Part shown: positions 41,893 to 51,668 of the stretch, one piece after another
Numbering within the stretch: position 1 is the stretch's first letter
Layout: the number at the start of each line of letters is the position of its first letter
Position numbers and translations under genes: made by a program
Source of the DNA: Symbiodinium natans
Taxonomy: Eukaryota; Sar; Dinophyceae; Suessiales; Symbiodiniaceae
Direction of reading: 5' to 3'
Assembly (NCBI GenBank): GCA_905221605.1
Contig: CAJNDS010000069.1
Span: forward strand, 492,001 to 556,000
Length of the DNA stretch: 64,000 nucleotides
Notes under the pieces: model-generated
What the model saw: the letters and a program-made list of their open reading frames with translations, nothing else
The model's database searches: none
What the model was told of the DNA's origin: nothing

Positions 41893-44800
41893 GGTTTCAA
41901 AGGCATCTCTGGAGGAGTGGCGTGAGCATGTGCGCAACAACCATACCCCGTTCCGAAGGGACTGCTCCGTGTGCGTTCGCACTGCAGGCACTGGGCGTCG
42001 CCACACTGGGGTAGTGCACCCTGCCCATTACACTCTTTCAGCTGATGTTTGTGGGCCTTTGCGTGTGCCAGGCGTTGATCCCGAAGGTAGGTCCAAGGCG
42101 CCTAGAAAGTTCAAGTATTTTCTTGCAGCCACCTATCGGTTCCCACGTTTGCATGGCATGCCCATTGGCAAAGACCCTCTCGAAGAAGTAGACCTTTCAG
42201 AGGAGGATCCAAAGGATGAGCTTGAAGTTGTAGAAGGTGGAGTAGGACCACTTTCTGAGGAGGAGGAACGCTTCTTAGAGGGCGATGAAGAAGGTGAAGA
42301 AGTAGAACCAGGGGAGGATGCATGCCCACCAAAAGGTGAGGCCGAGCGTCCACCTGCTGGGGGAGAAGAAGAAGAGGAGGAGCATGATGAGAGTCCTAAG
42401 GCGCCGGGACACGAGGAGGGGGATTGGGAGCGTGAGCACTCGGATCTCAAAGAGGCTGTGGAGTCTGAGAGGTTGGTGTTCTGTGTCCCACTGTTTGACA
42501 ACAAGTCTCCTTCAGTCCTTGAGGCCATACAAGGCATTTACTTGTACCTCCGAGCCCTAAATCTCCCGCTGCTTCGCTTGCACACTGACCGCTCACGAGA
42601 GTTTGTGAATAAAGCTGCCAGGAGATGGCTAGCCGGACAAGCCATTCGTGTTACCACCACTGAGGGTGATGCACCGCAACAAAATGGCACCGCTGAGCGC
42701 ACAATTAGATGGCTTAAAACGCGCTGTCGCACAAACCTTCGCGCAGCAGAATTTCCACCTGAGCTCTGGCCATGGGCCATGTGTGCCGCTGCAGCCCAGC
42801 AACGTTCCGAAGTGTTGGGTATGACCACTAAGCTCGCAGCCCCATTTGGTGCAAAGTGTCTTGTCCGTACCAAGTCATACTCCTCAGCCGCAGCTGCAAA
42901 GGGTGAAATTGCAGAAAGTTGGATTTCAGGGAGATACGCTGGTTTGTCCCCTAGTGTAGATGAAGGGCATTTGGTTTACAGGGATGATGGTAAGGGCAAT
43001 GGGTTCACGCAGACCATGCATGTAAGAACTAAAGCTGTTGACCCGGGTCCGTGTCCAGACCTCTTTGAAGCAGAGCGTGCCCCAGTAAGACGCCGTCTCA
43101 CTGGCAAACACCCGCCGCCTGGCGAGGCAGGCCGCGCACTGCTTCCACCTGCTGAAGCTGCCGTGCGTGTTGTGCAGCCCACCGCAGCTACGTGGGAAGA
43201 GTATGAGGCCAAAGGCAGAGCTTTGCTTGCAGACTTTGACCCTGACAGCGCCACAAACCTGTTGATGTTGATATGCCAGGACTTTCCTGAAGAGCAGTAC
43301 AAAGCTGGCATGTACCGTTATGCAGGTATGGTAGGAACCTTGCGTGCGACTTGGTCCAAGCCGTGGTTGGCGTCGTTGTGTGCCCGTCTCCTTGCACATT
43401 ATGCCCCTGATGCCACGTTTACCTCAGTGTATCTGTCCAACTCGCATCAGATGCTGCCTCACACTGACAGCAACAATCACCTCGTTCTTCCCCTGTGTCT
43501 GCCACGCAAGGGTGGGGACCTTTGGGTTGAATTAGGTAAGGGTGATGTAGTTAATGGTCCTATCACGCAGCAAGAAGACCCAAACGGCAAAGTGAGACAT
43601 GGGGTTGTGCACCGTCTTGAAGAGGGAGAAGTTTTCGAGCTAGATCCCAAGAGGTACCACTCTGTGACGCCGTTTCAAGGGCTCCGTGTTGTGTTGGTAG
43701 GCTACACCGCAAATTCTTTAGGGAAAGCAAACAGGGATGACCTTGACGGTCTTGCAGACTTAGGTTTCCCTATTCCCGACTCTGCCTATCTTCAAACCTC
43801 TCCTGCTGAGAGACAGTGCCGCGTTGAAGCCCCGCAGAGTGCAAGCGTGAACTCTGCTGTCTGCAGCCCTGTCACCAAGGGAGGAGGTTGGAAGGAGGTC
43901 TTTCCGGTCACAGAAGGAGCTGTTGAGTTTGAGGTGAACTGGCGTCTCCAGCACCATGCCGCTCCAAGTGCGAACCCTGCAGAGCCTTGCTCCAGCCGCT
44001 CAAATGAGCAGGACGGTCAAGTCTCTTGGGACCTCTTTGTTCCTATAGAAGAGGGTGAAGCGCCAGAGCCAAACTCTGGCCACAGTGATTGCCGTTTGAG
44101 GGTTGTTCAGGTTGTAGAGGGTGGGCCCCTAGGTTTGTTGGGTTTAGGCTTGTCCCAGGAGGAGGGAAGCATGAGTGAAGGAAGACCTGTTTCTGCCTAC
44201 CTCTGTAAGACAGAGCCCTCTTTCACAAAGAACATAGAGTCCTACCTAAGCAGCCTGACCTCGCCCCTGCAGATTGTACACACTGTAGACCCCGCAGAAG
44301 TCGCCCTTAACCCTACTCCATGGTTTCCCGCCATAGACAAGGAAGTGAAGGCCATAGAGCACGCTGTGTTGAGATTGCGCCCTTCAGATCCTAGGTTGGC
44401 AGGCTACCTAGAAAATCCCAGGTTGCAAGTAGTGCCTTCAAAGTTTGTGTTCACTGTGAAGCCGCCTGACCAAGGACAAGCAGCGGTTCGTGACGCAGTG
44501 ACTGCAAAGGCACTTCCGCAAGCTGAGGCAAAAGGCTCATCGCAGCACGCGCAGGTTAAGGTGAAAAGCCCCTCAAAAGAGGAGGCCGTGCCCGCCCAAG
44601 CGTTGTTCCGTCGTAAGGCACGTTTGGTTGCTTGCGGAAACGCAGCTCCAGACACCGGTCTGGACGTGTATGCTGGTGGAGCACAGGCCGAGAGCCTGAG
44701 AGCTGTGATTGCCTTAGCTAGCCTTTTTGGGTGGTTGTTGGGTGTTTTAGACATCACCAGCGCGTTCCTCAAGACCCCGATACCAGATCTTGAGGGTTTC

Positions 44801-46717
44801 CCAATCTTTGCCTTGACTCCGCCCCGCTTACTCATCAAGCTCGGGCTTGCAGCTGCGCATGAGTTATGGATCCTTTCCCATGCTGTCTACGGCCTCCGTG
44901 AAGCGCCGCGTTTGTGGGGACAGTTTCGTGACTCTTGCTTGCGCGTGTTGGAGTGGGAGTTTGAAGATGACAAGTTTAGGCTGGAGCAGTCTACTCTTGA
45001 CCCTAACTGGTGGAAAGTCATTAGGGTAAGGGATGGTAAGGTTGAAGGTGCACTGCTGGTCTATGTTGACGACTTTTTGTTGTGTGGACCAGAGGGTGTT
45101 CTCAGAAGCTTGGCACAGGCGCTGCAAGATAAGTGGGCCACTACACCGCTTGTGGTCGCAACCCCTGAGCAGCCGATCAAGTTTTTGGGTGTAGACATCC
45201 TTGTTGTTGAGAAAGGGTTTGTCCTGTCGCAGCAGTCCTACGCAGAGGAAGTCCTCAGGTTGCACAACGTACCTGCCCACGTGAAAGGCAAGATCCCATG
45301 TCCTCGAGAACTTGCATCGTTTGAAGTCGGCGAGGGAGACACCACGCCCCCCGATGGGGAGGCCGTCCACCAAGCGCAACAGGTGACTGGTGAACTTCTG
45401 TGGTTGTCTCAGAGGACCCGACCCGATCTTGCTTACACTGCGTCGTTGTTGGCAAGCTTGTCATGCAAAGCCCCCGAAAGAGCACTGAGGGTGGCCGACA
45501 GAACGCTCGCGTACCTTCAAAGGACCAAATCCGCGGCACTTGTCTTCGTTGCCGATGAGACGAGTCTGGAAGGGTATAGCGACGCGAGCTTTGCGCCCGA
45601 TGGTGTTCGATCGCATGGTGGCTGGTGCGTTTGCCTGTTTGGTTGCCCTGTTGCATGGCGTTCTGCGAGACAAGCCTTTGTGACGTTGTCAACTGCAGAA
45701 AGTGAGCTGATGGCATCGATTGAGTGTGCAGTTGCTCTTGAATCAATTCAAGCCTTGCTTCACACGGTTGGCTTCGACATTGGTGAGCAAAGGGTTCTGC
45801 ATGTTGACTCACAAGCGTCCCTTGCGATTTCAGATGGCCATGGGTCATGGCGGACTCGCCATCTACGTGTGAGGGCGGAATTCCTCCGCGAGCAAACTCA
45901 TTCAGGTGCACTTCGGCTGGTGTTCTGCCCAGGGCTCGTCCAGCTTTGGGGGATGCAAAACTTCACTGTTGGTGAGACGACCCACGCCGACCAAGAGGTC
46001 AGGCCGGGCACGTCAGTGGCAGTTGACCGAGTCGCGTTGTTTGCATTGTTAGCTCTGTTGCATGTCCAGCCTGCTGAGAGCGCGCGAGATGAGACCTATG
46101 GACTTCAGCTTGACGGGTCTCTTGAGTTGTACGTTGTGGTTGGCATGGCAGTGTTTAGCTTGCTTGTGTTGTGGGAGTGGTTGAAGAGAGCGTGGGAGTG
46201 CGTTGATGCCTGGTGGGCTGGAGCCCACGCGTCGTCTCGCAGAGCCCGGCGTTTAAGACGCATGCAGAGGGCCATTGAGGACGAACTGGCAGCACAACTG
46301 CAGGGCATGAGACTTGAGGACGTTTCTGCAGCCGCCCCGGTAGCAGGCGCAGTGTCCTCAAGCCCGTTAACTGACGAGGCCGTCTCAGCACAGGCAGCCC
46401 AAGTTCCTGCAGAGCGTGCGTCCTCATCCCGTACGAGGACTCGTCGTTCTTCTCCACCACCGCTTGTGCGTGAGATCGCCACACAGACCGATCCAAGTCC
46501 TGCGTTTCGCCTACTCACTCCTACCAACTCTGATCCGCCGATGCCGCGCATTCAAATCCACACGCAGTACGAAGTGCCACAGGGCCCGTACTACCTCACG
46601 CACCGTGGGGATTGTGTTCACCTTGACCCTAATTGTTGGGGTTTAAGACGTAATACCCCCCTAACCTCTAAGACCATGTGCCGCAACTGCAGAGACGCCT
46701 ACCGCGCAGGCCACTGA
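41861..46717 (+). CDS. copia Pol: integrase, 2OG-oxygenase-like block, RT, RNase H, tail
   Basis: The frame is open for 1618 codons. The integrase has an HHCC finger (EHVRNNHTPFRRDCSVC) and a DDE core (SADVCGP, LHTDRSREF, NGTAERTIRW), split by an acidic Glu-rich insert of about 100 residues. Residues about 440-630 hold QMLPHTDSNN and RYHSVTPFQGLRVVLVGYT, an HxD...H...R set typical of 2-oxoglutarate/Fe(II) oxygenases. RT has LDITSAFLKT, AVYGLREAPRLWG and YVDD (near 1070). RNase H has YSDAS, STAESELMA and HVDSQAS. The tail has a membrane helix (LYVVVGMAVFSLLVLWEW) and a Cys/His cluster (CVHLDPNC, CRNC). Confidence 0.85.
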   Translation: MSPPLRTGMVRVSKASLEEWREHVRNNHTPFRRDCSVCVRTAGTGRRHTGVVHPAHYTLSADVCGPLRVPGVDPEGRSKAPRKFKYFLAATYRFPRLHGMPIGKDPLEEVDLSEEDPKDELEVVEGGVGPLSEEEERFLEGDEEGEEVEPGEDACPPKGEAERPPAGGEEEEEEHDESPKAPGHEEGDWEREHSDLKEAVESERLVFCVPLFDNKSPSVLEAIQGIYLYLRALNLPLLRLHTDRSREFVNKAARRWLAGQAIRVTTTEGDAPQQNGTAERTIRWLKTRCRTNLRAAEFPPELWPWAMCAAAAQQRSEVLGMTTKLAAPFGAKCLVRTKSYSSAAAAKGEIAESWISGRYAGLSPSVDEGHLVYRDDGKGNGFTQTMHVRTKAVDPGPCPDLFEAERAPVRRRLTGKHPPPGEAGRALLPPAEAAVRVVQPTAATWEEYEAKGRALLADFDPDSATNLLMLICQDFPEEQYKAGMYRYAGMVGTLRATWSKPWLASLCARLLAHYAPDATFTSVYLSNSHQMLPHTDSNNHLVLPLCLPRKGGDLWVELGKGDVVNGPITQQEDPNGKVRHGVVHRLEEGEVFELDPKRYHSVTPFQGLRVVLVGYTANSLGKANRDDLDGLADLGFPIPDSAYLQTSPAERQCRVEAPQSASVNSAVCSPVTKGGGWKEVFPVTEGAVEFEVNWRLQHHAAPSANPAEPCSSRSNEQDGQVSWDLFVPIEEGEAPEPNSGHSDCRLRVVQVVEGGPLGLLGLGLSQEEGSMSEGRPVSAYLCKTEPSFTKNIESYLSSLTSPLQIVHTVDPAEVALNPTPWFPAIDKEVKAIEHAVLRLRPSDPRLAGYLENPRLQVVPSKFVFTVKPPDQGQAAVRDAVTAKALPQAEAKGSSQHAQVKVKSPSKEEAVPAQALFRRKARLVACGNAAPDTGLDVYAGGAQAESLRAVIALASLFGWLLGVLDITSAFLKTPIPDLEGFPIFALTPPRLLIKLGLAAAHELWILSHAVYGLREAPRLWGQFRDSCLRVLEWEFEDDKFRLEQSTLDPNWWKVIRVRDGKVEGALLVYVDDFLLCGPEGVLRSLAQALQDKWATTPLVVATPEQPIKFLGVDILVVEKGFVLSQQSYAEEVLRLHNVPAHVKGKIPCPRELASFEVGEGDTTPPDGEAVHQAQQVTGELLWLSQRTRPDLAYTASLLASLSCKAPERALRVADRTLAYLQRTKSAALVFVADETSLEGYSDASFAPDGVRSHGGWCVCLFGCPVAWRSARQAFVTLSTAESELMASIECAVALESIQALLHTVGFDIGEQRVLHVDSQASLAISDGHGSWRTRHLRVRAEFLREQTHSGALRLVFCPGLVQLWGMQNFTVGETTHADQEVRPGTSVAVDRVALFALLALLHVQPAESARDETYGLQLDGSLELYVVVGMAVFSLLVLWEWLKRAWECVDAWWAGAHASSRRARRLRRMQRAIEDELAAQLQGMRLEDVSAAAPVAGAVSSSPLTDEAVSAQAAQVPAERASSSRTRTRRSSPPPLVREIATQTDPSPAFRLLTPTNSDPPMPRIQIHTQYEVPQGPYYLTHRGDCVHLDPNCWGLRRNTPLTSKTMCRNCRDAYRAGH

Positions 46718-46823
46718 TGCCCGCCGAGAGGCGAGGCCGGCCTGAGGTTCAAGAGGCACAAGGTCAGGTGCAGCGATCTACACAGCCTGTACAAATGTGT
46801 GGCACTGGTCTGTCGACTGTGCC

Positions 46824-46832
46824 AAGGAGGAG
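46824..46832 (+). promoter_or_regulatory. polypurine tract
   Basis: AAGGAGGAG directly precedes the 3' LTR, where plus-strand DNA synthesis of LTR elements starts. Confidence 0.7.
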
Positions 46833-46913
46833 TGTTGAAAACGCTCCAGGCTGTAGGATCATCCCAAGGTATCAGGCATGAGGTTGTACGTATCTCAACT
46901 CTGTATACCCGTA
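46833..46913 (+). repeat. copia 3' LTR, last bases not matching
   Basis: It matches 37633-37713 exactly. After GTA it continues CCGCTTTT instead of ACA, so the terminal bases and target duplication appear lost or altered. The left flank GTTTT and right flank share only a T run. Confidence 0.75.
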
Positions 46914-46924
46914 CCGCTTTTACC

Positions 46925-47023
46925 CTTAGTAGCCCAGTAGCCATACTGCAATAAGGGCACCTTTTTTGGGGCTGGTTACGTTATAAAGGAACCCACAACC
47001 GAAGAAAAGGGTGGGCTACTAAG
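46925..47023 (-). mobile_element. introner-like element, family 1, next to the copia 3' LTR
   Basis: The ends are CTTAGTAGCCCAGT and GGGCTACTAAG. TACC occurs on both sides but is offset by 2 bp on one side, so the target duplication is imperfect. On the minus strand a GT donor (47027-47028) and AG|G acceptor (46925) would splice it out of an exon reading through 47029. The copia LTR starts 11 bp away. Confidence 0.65.
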
Positions 47024-47028
47024 TATAC

Positions 47029-47165
47029 CCATCCCATGAAGCCTTCTATCCAATTCATCCTCAGCACGAGGGGGTCGTGGACGACGAGCCCGTGCCCGCG
47101 GCAGACGATGTGCTCGGAGTAGTGCCTCTTCAGGAGCGTGCACGCTGATGCTGAGGTGTTGGGAG
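47029..47165 (-). CDS. orphan exon ending at a family-1 element
   Basis: The minus strand reads TLLKRHYSEHIVCRGHGLVV then HDPLVLRMNWIEGFMGW and ends at TGG|GTATAC, where the element at 46925-47023 begins. A longer frame (186 codons to 47536) is open in another register and is less convincing. Confidence 0.4.
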
Positions 47166-47919
47166 CTAACAACGGGATACCCTATAGTACCCTCTATACG
47201 TCCAAGTTCGAAACAGGGATCACAGGCACAAGCCGCAGCGTGAGCGGTGGACACAGCGGCCACCGGGGCGCCAAGCGGAGAAGAGGGCAAGTGAGACAAA
47301 AGCAGGCATGACAACAAGCGCTGCAAGACTCCAACTGTTCGAAGGCAGGTGTCGGGAGTTTCTTCAGCGAAACGACGTATCGGACGTGGAAGACCGGACC
47401 GAAGCATCAAACCTGCAGTAATTCGCGGGCAGGTGCACCCTGTGCCGGTCCGACTCGGGGAAGCAAACACAAGTCTGCTCACGGATGAAGTGCTTAGTGG
47501 CGGTGCCTGCTCGCTATTTCTGTTTTGAAAAGGCACTAATTACACAGACCAAAAGCAAATTCAGGACTTGAAAATGGTTGGGAAGATCAACACTCCCATG
47601 CCCAGAAAAGCTCAGGCTCAAGAGGCTAAACTTCGAATAGTGCATCTAAGGGGAGCGGGGGGGACCGTGCCAGGGCACTCAACAAAGAATGCAAAGAACC
47701 CACCTTGTGTGGACGAAGAGTCTGTGGACGGGGAGATAGTGGACGTGGACGACGAGTCTGTGGTGCTCGAGGCAGATGACGTGCTAGTGCTGCTAGTGGT
47801 GGTGCTGCCTCTTCGGAGGTGCTACAAGGCACGCACCGACGTTGAGATTCTGCACTTGCACTACACACACCAAAAAAGAAGATCAGGGTTTGAGGAACGG
47901 TATCCGGGTATACATATAT

Positions 47920-47939
47920 ACATGTATATATATATATGC

Positions 47940-47966
<27 letters not shown>
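47920..47966. repeat. AT-rich microsatellite
   Basis: TATATA repeats with few interruptions. Confidence 0.9.
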
Positions 47967-47971
<5 letters not shown>

Positions 47972-48229
47972 ACCACATATGTACATATCCATCTATCGAT
48001 CGCTGCCGCCCCTCCCAGTGCTGAACGCACGCGGAGGCACGAGTCGAACCCTCTCCAGAGCCGACCTACTGGGCGAAGGAGAATAAACCCTTTGAGGAGG
48101 AGCCTTTCCATTGTCGGTGCTGCTCATGCTGAGTCCAGCCATACTTATGAGGCACCACGTTGCACTGTGCAGCCCAGTCTGTTCTGCCCAGACTGGCCAA
48201 AGAGAGCTGAAACTCAGAAAGCTTGAGGA

Positions 48230-48590
48230 ACCCCAGCATGTCTACAAGCTTTCAAAGGGGTAGCCTGAAACCCAAGGGCCTAAAGCATGTAAGGGACCAG
48301 TTCAGGGACATGTAACTTCCTGCAGATGCCTTTTCAGGGACAGCCCTATAGGGCTCCAGAGGAATCCCTCAATCCCCAACCAAAAGGACAGCTTTGTTTT
48401 ATTGTTTAGGGGGGATGAGAGACAATGATGGTCAAACCTGGGCGTGGGGGTGGGGGGGGGGGGGGGAAAAGAACAGAGAACAACATTGAGACCTGAAGCC
48501 TTGCCTGGTCAGAATAGTGTCGTTAGGGAGAAGATGAATATCATCTATCTGCTGCTGGGGCAGATGTGCGGGGCCGTGTGAAAATCACAT
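48230..48590. other. no gene seen
   Basis: Unique sequence with a 15-bp G run at 48452-48466 and a hairpin just beyond. No coding island was convincing. Confidence 0.4.
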
Positions 48591-48637
48591 GTCTATGGGC
48601 AATGAAGCGCTATGTGGTTTTTCGGGCCCATAGACAT
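48589..48637. repeat. 12-bp hairpin ATGTCTATGGGC/GCCCATAGACAT
   Basis: Perfect 12-bp arms with a 25-nt loop in a stretch without coding islands. Confidence 0.6.
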
Positions 48638-48844
48638 CAACCCCAGAATAAAGCTGTTCGAGCAGAGACCAGTGGGTAAAGAGCGATCCGCCGTTGGGTT
48701 GAGGATGTAAAGCTGTGGCGTTGGGTTTCGGAGCTAAGGTTTGGGGTCTTAAGGGTCACCTTACACACCTGTATACACTCTCACAAGGTATTATGGGCAC
48801 ACATACCGTGTTGGGTGTCTAGGCAAACAAAAATCTAAACCTTC

Positions 48845-49165
48845 TCCTGCCTGCCGTGTAGGAGATCTCGCTGGTTCCCAGTGCCGGCAACTCCTTGTCA
48901 GGTGTCGGATTCAGGGTTTGGCCCAAGGTCATGAGAAAAACACCTCTACATGTTGCAGAATATTCCTTACTCCCCAAGCGTGGAGATCAACCATACAGCG
49001 GTAGACTTGGGTTCAGGTAAATCTGAAACCTTAATCCCGAAATATTACCCTGAGTCCTAGGTGGGTTTAGGGTTTAGGGTTTAGGGTGACTTGGCTGAGC
49101 CGTAGCCAAAGCCCGGGAAGCTGTTGATGGAGCTCGTAGGACGGCTCTCCGATGTTTCGGGTTGA
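48845..49165 (-). CDS. cluster of exon candidates
   Basis: Minus-strand segments read DKELPALGTSEISYTAGR (48850-48905), QVYRCMVDLHAWGVRNILQH (48945-49012) and SRPTSSINSFPGFGYGSAKS (49090-49165). They could be the 3' part of the YHYH gene or another gene. Confidence 0.33.
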
Positions 49166-49559
49166 GATCTCTTAGGGTAGATTTTGGTTCTTCAGGGTAA
49201 GGGGTGGGGTTTAGGGCTCAGGGTGCCTTAGAGGTGTCGGGTTGTCTGAAACTTGCTCAATTCAATCATCCAAAGCTCAGGACTTTGGAATTCCTATATC
49301 GTATTGTTTGTAGGTTTGGGGTACTGTATAGGACGTGAGGCCTTGGTATCTAGGAGCAGATTCGCAGGATTTTGTCTTTACAGGTACAGGGTGCCATGTT
49401 TAGGGCTTCAAACCTCCACCTGTACTTCGTGCCTATCCAGACGAGTGTGCCTTTCCTCGGGACCCTACGAGACACTTACTTTCTGTAGGTTGCTTCTACC
49501 CCTGTGGACGATTAAGTACAAAGAAGAAGAGTCTTACGGAAGGCCTCAATGGTTCCACA

Positions 49560-49720
49560 AACTTCGCCGCTCCTGAACACCTTCTAGAATCTCGAAACTC
49601 CAAGACCCAAAGCACCTTCAACAAATGAGACAAATCAGAACCCAAAGCTGCACTTTTTGCAGGAGCTTGCTCTTGAAACCCCATATCAGGTTCTGAGCAA
49701 CCGACCAAAAAAGGTAGGGT
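49560..49720 (-). CDS. orphan exon candidate
   Basis: The minus strand reads SAALGSDLSHLLKVLWVLEF then RDSRRCSGAAKF. Confidence 0.3.
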
Positions 49721-49805
49721 TTTGGGTTCTTAAGGTAGTAGGTAGAATAGCTGTACTAAGGAAGCACATTCGTAGACATAAATATCAACAAAAATAGCTG
49801 AAATT

Positions 49806-49927
49806 CGCAGGTTCCGCAAGGGCCCGTGTACCTATGTAGTATATCCGTGGGCCCTAAAACTACTACGTAGAAACCCCTTTAAGGCCCAAGCACCTGCTAT
49901 ATAGGTACACGGACCCTTTGCGGTTCG
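49806..49927. mobile_element. MITE-like element, family 5
   Basis: CGCAGGTTCCGCAAGGGCCC followed by GTGTACCTAT mirrors ATAGGTACACGGACCCTTTG followed by CGGTTCG. These are inverted ends of about 27 bp around a 65-bp core. Partial relatives are at 9381, 29455 and 51884. Confidence 0.6.
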
Positions 49928-49948
49928 AGTATGTCCAAGAGCAAATCA

Positions 49949-50040
49949 ACTAGGCTCGGTGATGGGCCCGGCCTGTGTGTCAACGTTCGAGCCAGTGGCA
50001 TCGAAGCAGGGGCAGAAGCGGGCATACTGGACCGTGCCTT
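49949..50040 (-). CDS. YHYH-gene exon: FCPCFDATGSN block
   Basis: After GGCAAG|G the exon reads TVQYARFCPCFDATGSNVDT. The YxxxCPCFDxxGSN pattern fits the C-terminal part of dinoflagellate YHYH proteins as I remember them. The end of the gene was not found. Confidence 0.55.
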
Positions 50041-50172
50041 GCCAAAAAGGTTAGGATTGCCAGGAAGCCTAAAGAGGGTGGGTTTAGGGTTAAGGATTGT
50101 CAGGAAGCCTAAAGAGGGAGGTTTACGGTTTAGGGTTTTGCAAGGTTTTAGGGTTGCGGTTTAGGGTTTATA

Positions 50173-50315
50173 GGGTTGTGGTTTAGGGTTTAGGGTTTAG
50201 GGTTTAGGGTTTAGGGTTTAGGGTTTAGGGTTTAGGGTTTAGGGTTTAGGGTTTAGGGTTTAGGGTTTAGGGTTTAGGGTTTAGGGTGTAGGGTTTAGGG
50301 TTTTGGGTTTAGGGT
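50173..50315. repeat. TTTAGGG array, longest clean run
   Basis: About 15 perfect units followed by variants, between the CPCFDATGSN and VCRSLYPDCG exons of the YHYH gene. Confidence 0.9.
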
Positions 50316-50564
50316 TGAGGGTTTGGCGTCTATGGGGGATGATCATGCCCCTCACGTATACCCCTGACTCACTTCCAGTTAGCGTCAGTATAAAATGCAG
50401 GCGTGCTTTCTGTGCCTTGGCCCTTTAACAAGGCCCTCTGAACAACTTCCCCAAAGCTAAGGGAGAGTTTATACAAGGGCTTGGGCTTTCTCCAGGGCTT
50501 AAGGAAGTTTAAGTTTAAGGGTTAAGATAACATCTGTTCAGCCAAATGAAAAGGGAATGCTTAG

Positions 50565-50745
50565 TTTGTGCCTCCCTGGCCAAGGCGAAATACAGTAAAA
50601 TACAGTAACTAATGCAGTCCATATGAGAATTCCCAAAACAAGGGACCGCATGTATCCCAACATGCCACAATTATTCCATATTCGGTCCTGGGGGCTGCAG
50701 TTCGGTTTCAAGGCAAAGACGGTCCACAGGGCATATGCTTGGGGT
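50565..50745 (-). CDS. open segment with hydrophobic helix
   Basis: The minus strand reads YALWTVFALKPNCSPQDRIW and SLVLGILIWTALVTVFYCI. It lies inside the YHYH gene but does not match that family. Confidence 0.28.
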
Positions 50746-50816
50746 TTAGGGGTTTGCGGTTGTGGGTAGAGAGTAGGCGACACGCCTCAACCCCAAACCC
50801 AGCCTGTCTTTAGGGT

Positions 50817-50870
50817 GATGCTGACGACGTCCCTGCTGCTGCCGCAGTCTGGGTAAAGCGACCGGCAAAC
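50817..50870 (-). CDS. YHYH-gene exon: VCRSLYPDCG block
   Basis: After CTGAG|G the exon reads VCRSLYPDCGSSRDVVS, matching the CRxLYxxCG block of YHYH proteins. The donor is near 50817-50825. Confidence 0.6.
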
Positions 50871-50984
50871 CTCAGCAGCTCTTGACGTGGAGTTGGGGGG
50901 GGGGATTCAGGGCTAGGGTTTAGGGTTTAGTTGACAGGCTAATCAGGGGTTTATTACTAAGAGTAATTAGGGGTTAAGGGCTAT

Positions 50985-51115
50985 TTCGCATTGATGGTCT
51001 GAGGTTTACTGTCATTCAGTCGACTTCTTGAACGCATCGTGCGCACGGGAGTGTCGAGAGCAAATTGCAGCACATGGCATGGGCAGAGCTTGAGCATCAA
51101 AGGGGTATTCCAAGA
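50985..51115 (-). CDS. coding island inside the YHYH gene
   Basis: Two minus frames are open: FDAQALPMPCAAICSRHSRA and LKLCPCHVLQFALDTPVRTM. Role unclear. Confidence 0.28.
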
Positions 51116-51620
51116 TACTCCCTTCGACTAATCCCTGAACCCTGAACCCCGAAGTATTCCAAGGGTTTGTGGGCTACGTTTTGAGAACTTTCGTATGAGG
51201 GTCCTTCAGATCGATATGGTTATCCAGTTATACCTCCCTTTATACACTACGGTCCATATTTAAGGTCTCGAAACCCTACTTAAACTGTTAAACCCCTAAT
51301 AAATGCTACACCCTACAACCCTCAACCCTGAACCCTAAAACCCTAAACCCTAGAACCCCAAACGATGCAACTCGAAGGAGGAGCCCGAGTAATTATTCGG
51401 GTTCACGGTTCGATATTAGGGCTTAGGGGCGGCAAAGCCTTAAGTTCAAGTCTGTGATGGCCTTTGTGCACCCCAAACCCCCCCCCCCCCCCCCCAAAAA
51501 AAAAAAAAACTAAACCCTAAACCCCAAACCCTAAACCCTAAACGCAGCCAACTCCCGAACCGTAAACCCTGAACCCTGAACCCGAAATCCTGAATCTCGC
51601 CAGGGGACAGACAAGCTGAC

Positions 51621-51668
51621 CAGGCCACCGGTGGCACTGGGCCCGTGGCAGCCGACTGTGAAAGGTGC
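51621..51668 (-). CDS. YHYH-gene exon: PFTVGCHGP block
   Basis: After CACAAG|G the exon reads APFTVGCHGPSATGGL and ends at CTG|GTCAGC in phase 0. PFTxGCxGP is the block right after YHYH in the family. Confidence 0.65.

Larger units (their letters stand above)
37633..46913 (+). mobile_element. Ty1/copia-like LTR retrotransposon, near full length
   Basis: A 9.3-kb element bounded by direct repeats that are identical over 81 bp. It has a primer-binding-like TGG after the 5' LTR and a purine tract before the 3' LTR. The gene order is Gag, protease, integrase, RT, RNase H (integrase before RT), which defines copia. Two extra blocks are present: a methyltransferase-like stretch after protease and a 2OG-oxygenase-like stretch before RT. 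Gag is broken by two frame changes and gag/pol overlap in different frames. Identical LTRs suggest a recent insertion. Confidence 0.88.

Noticed and set aside
46976-47536. 186-codon minus-strand frame
   Set aside because: It runs through the family-1 element, and a different register (RHYSEHIVCRGHGLVVHDP) looks more like real protein.
47568-47972. 134-codon plus-strand frame with acidic and hydrophobic parts
   Set aside because: It ends in an AT microsatellite, the minus strand is also open, and there is no family signal.
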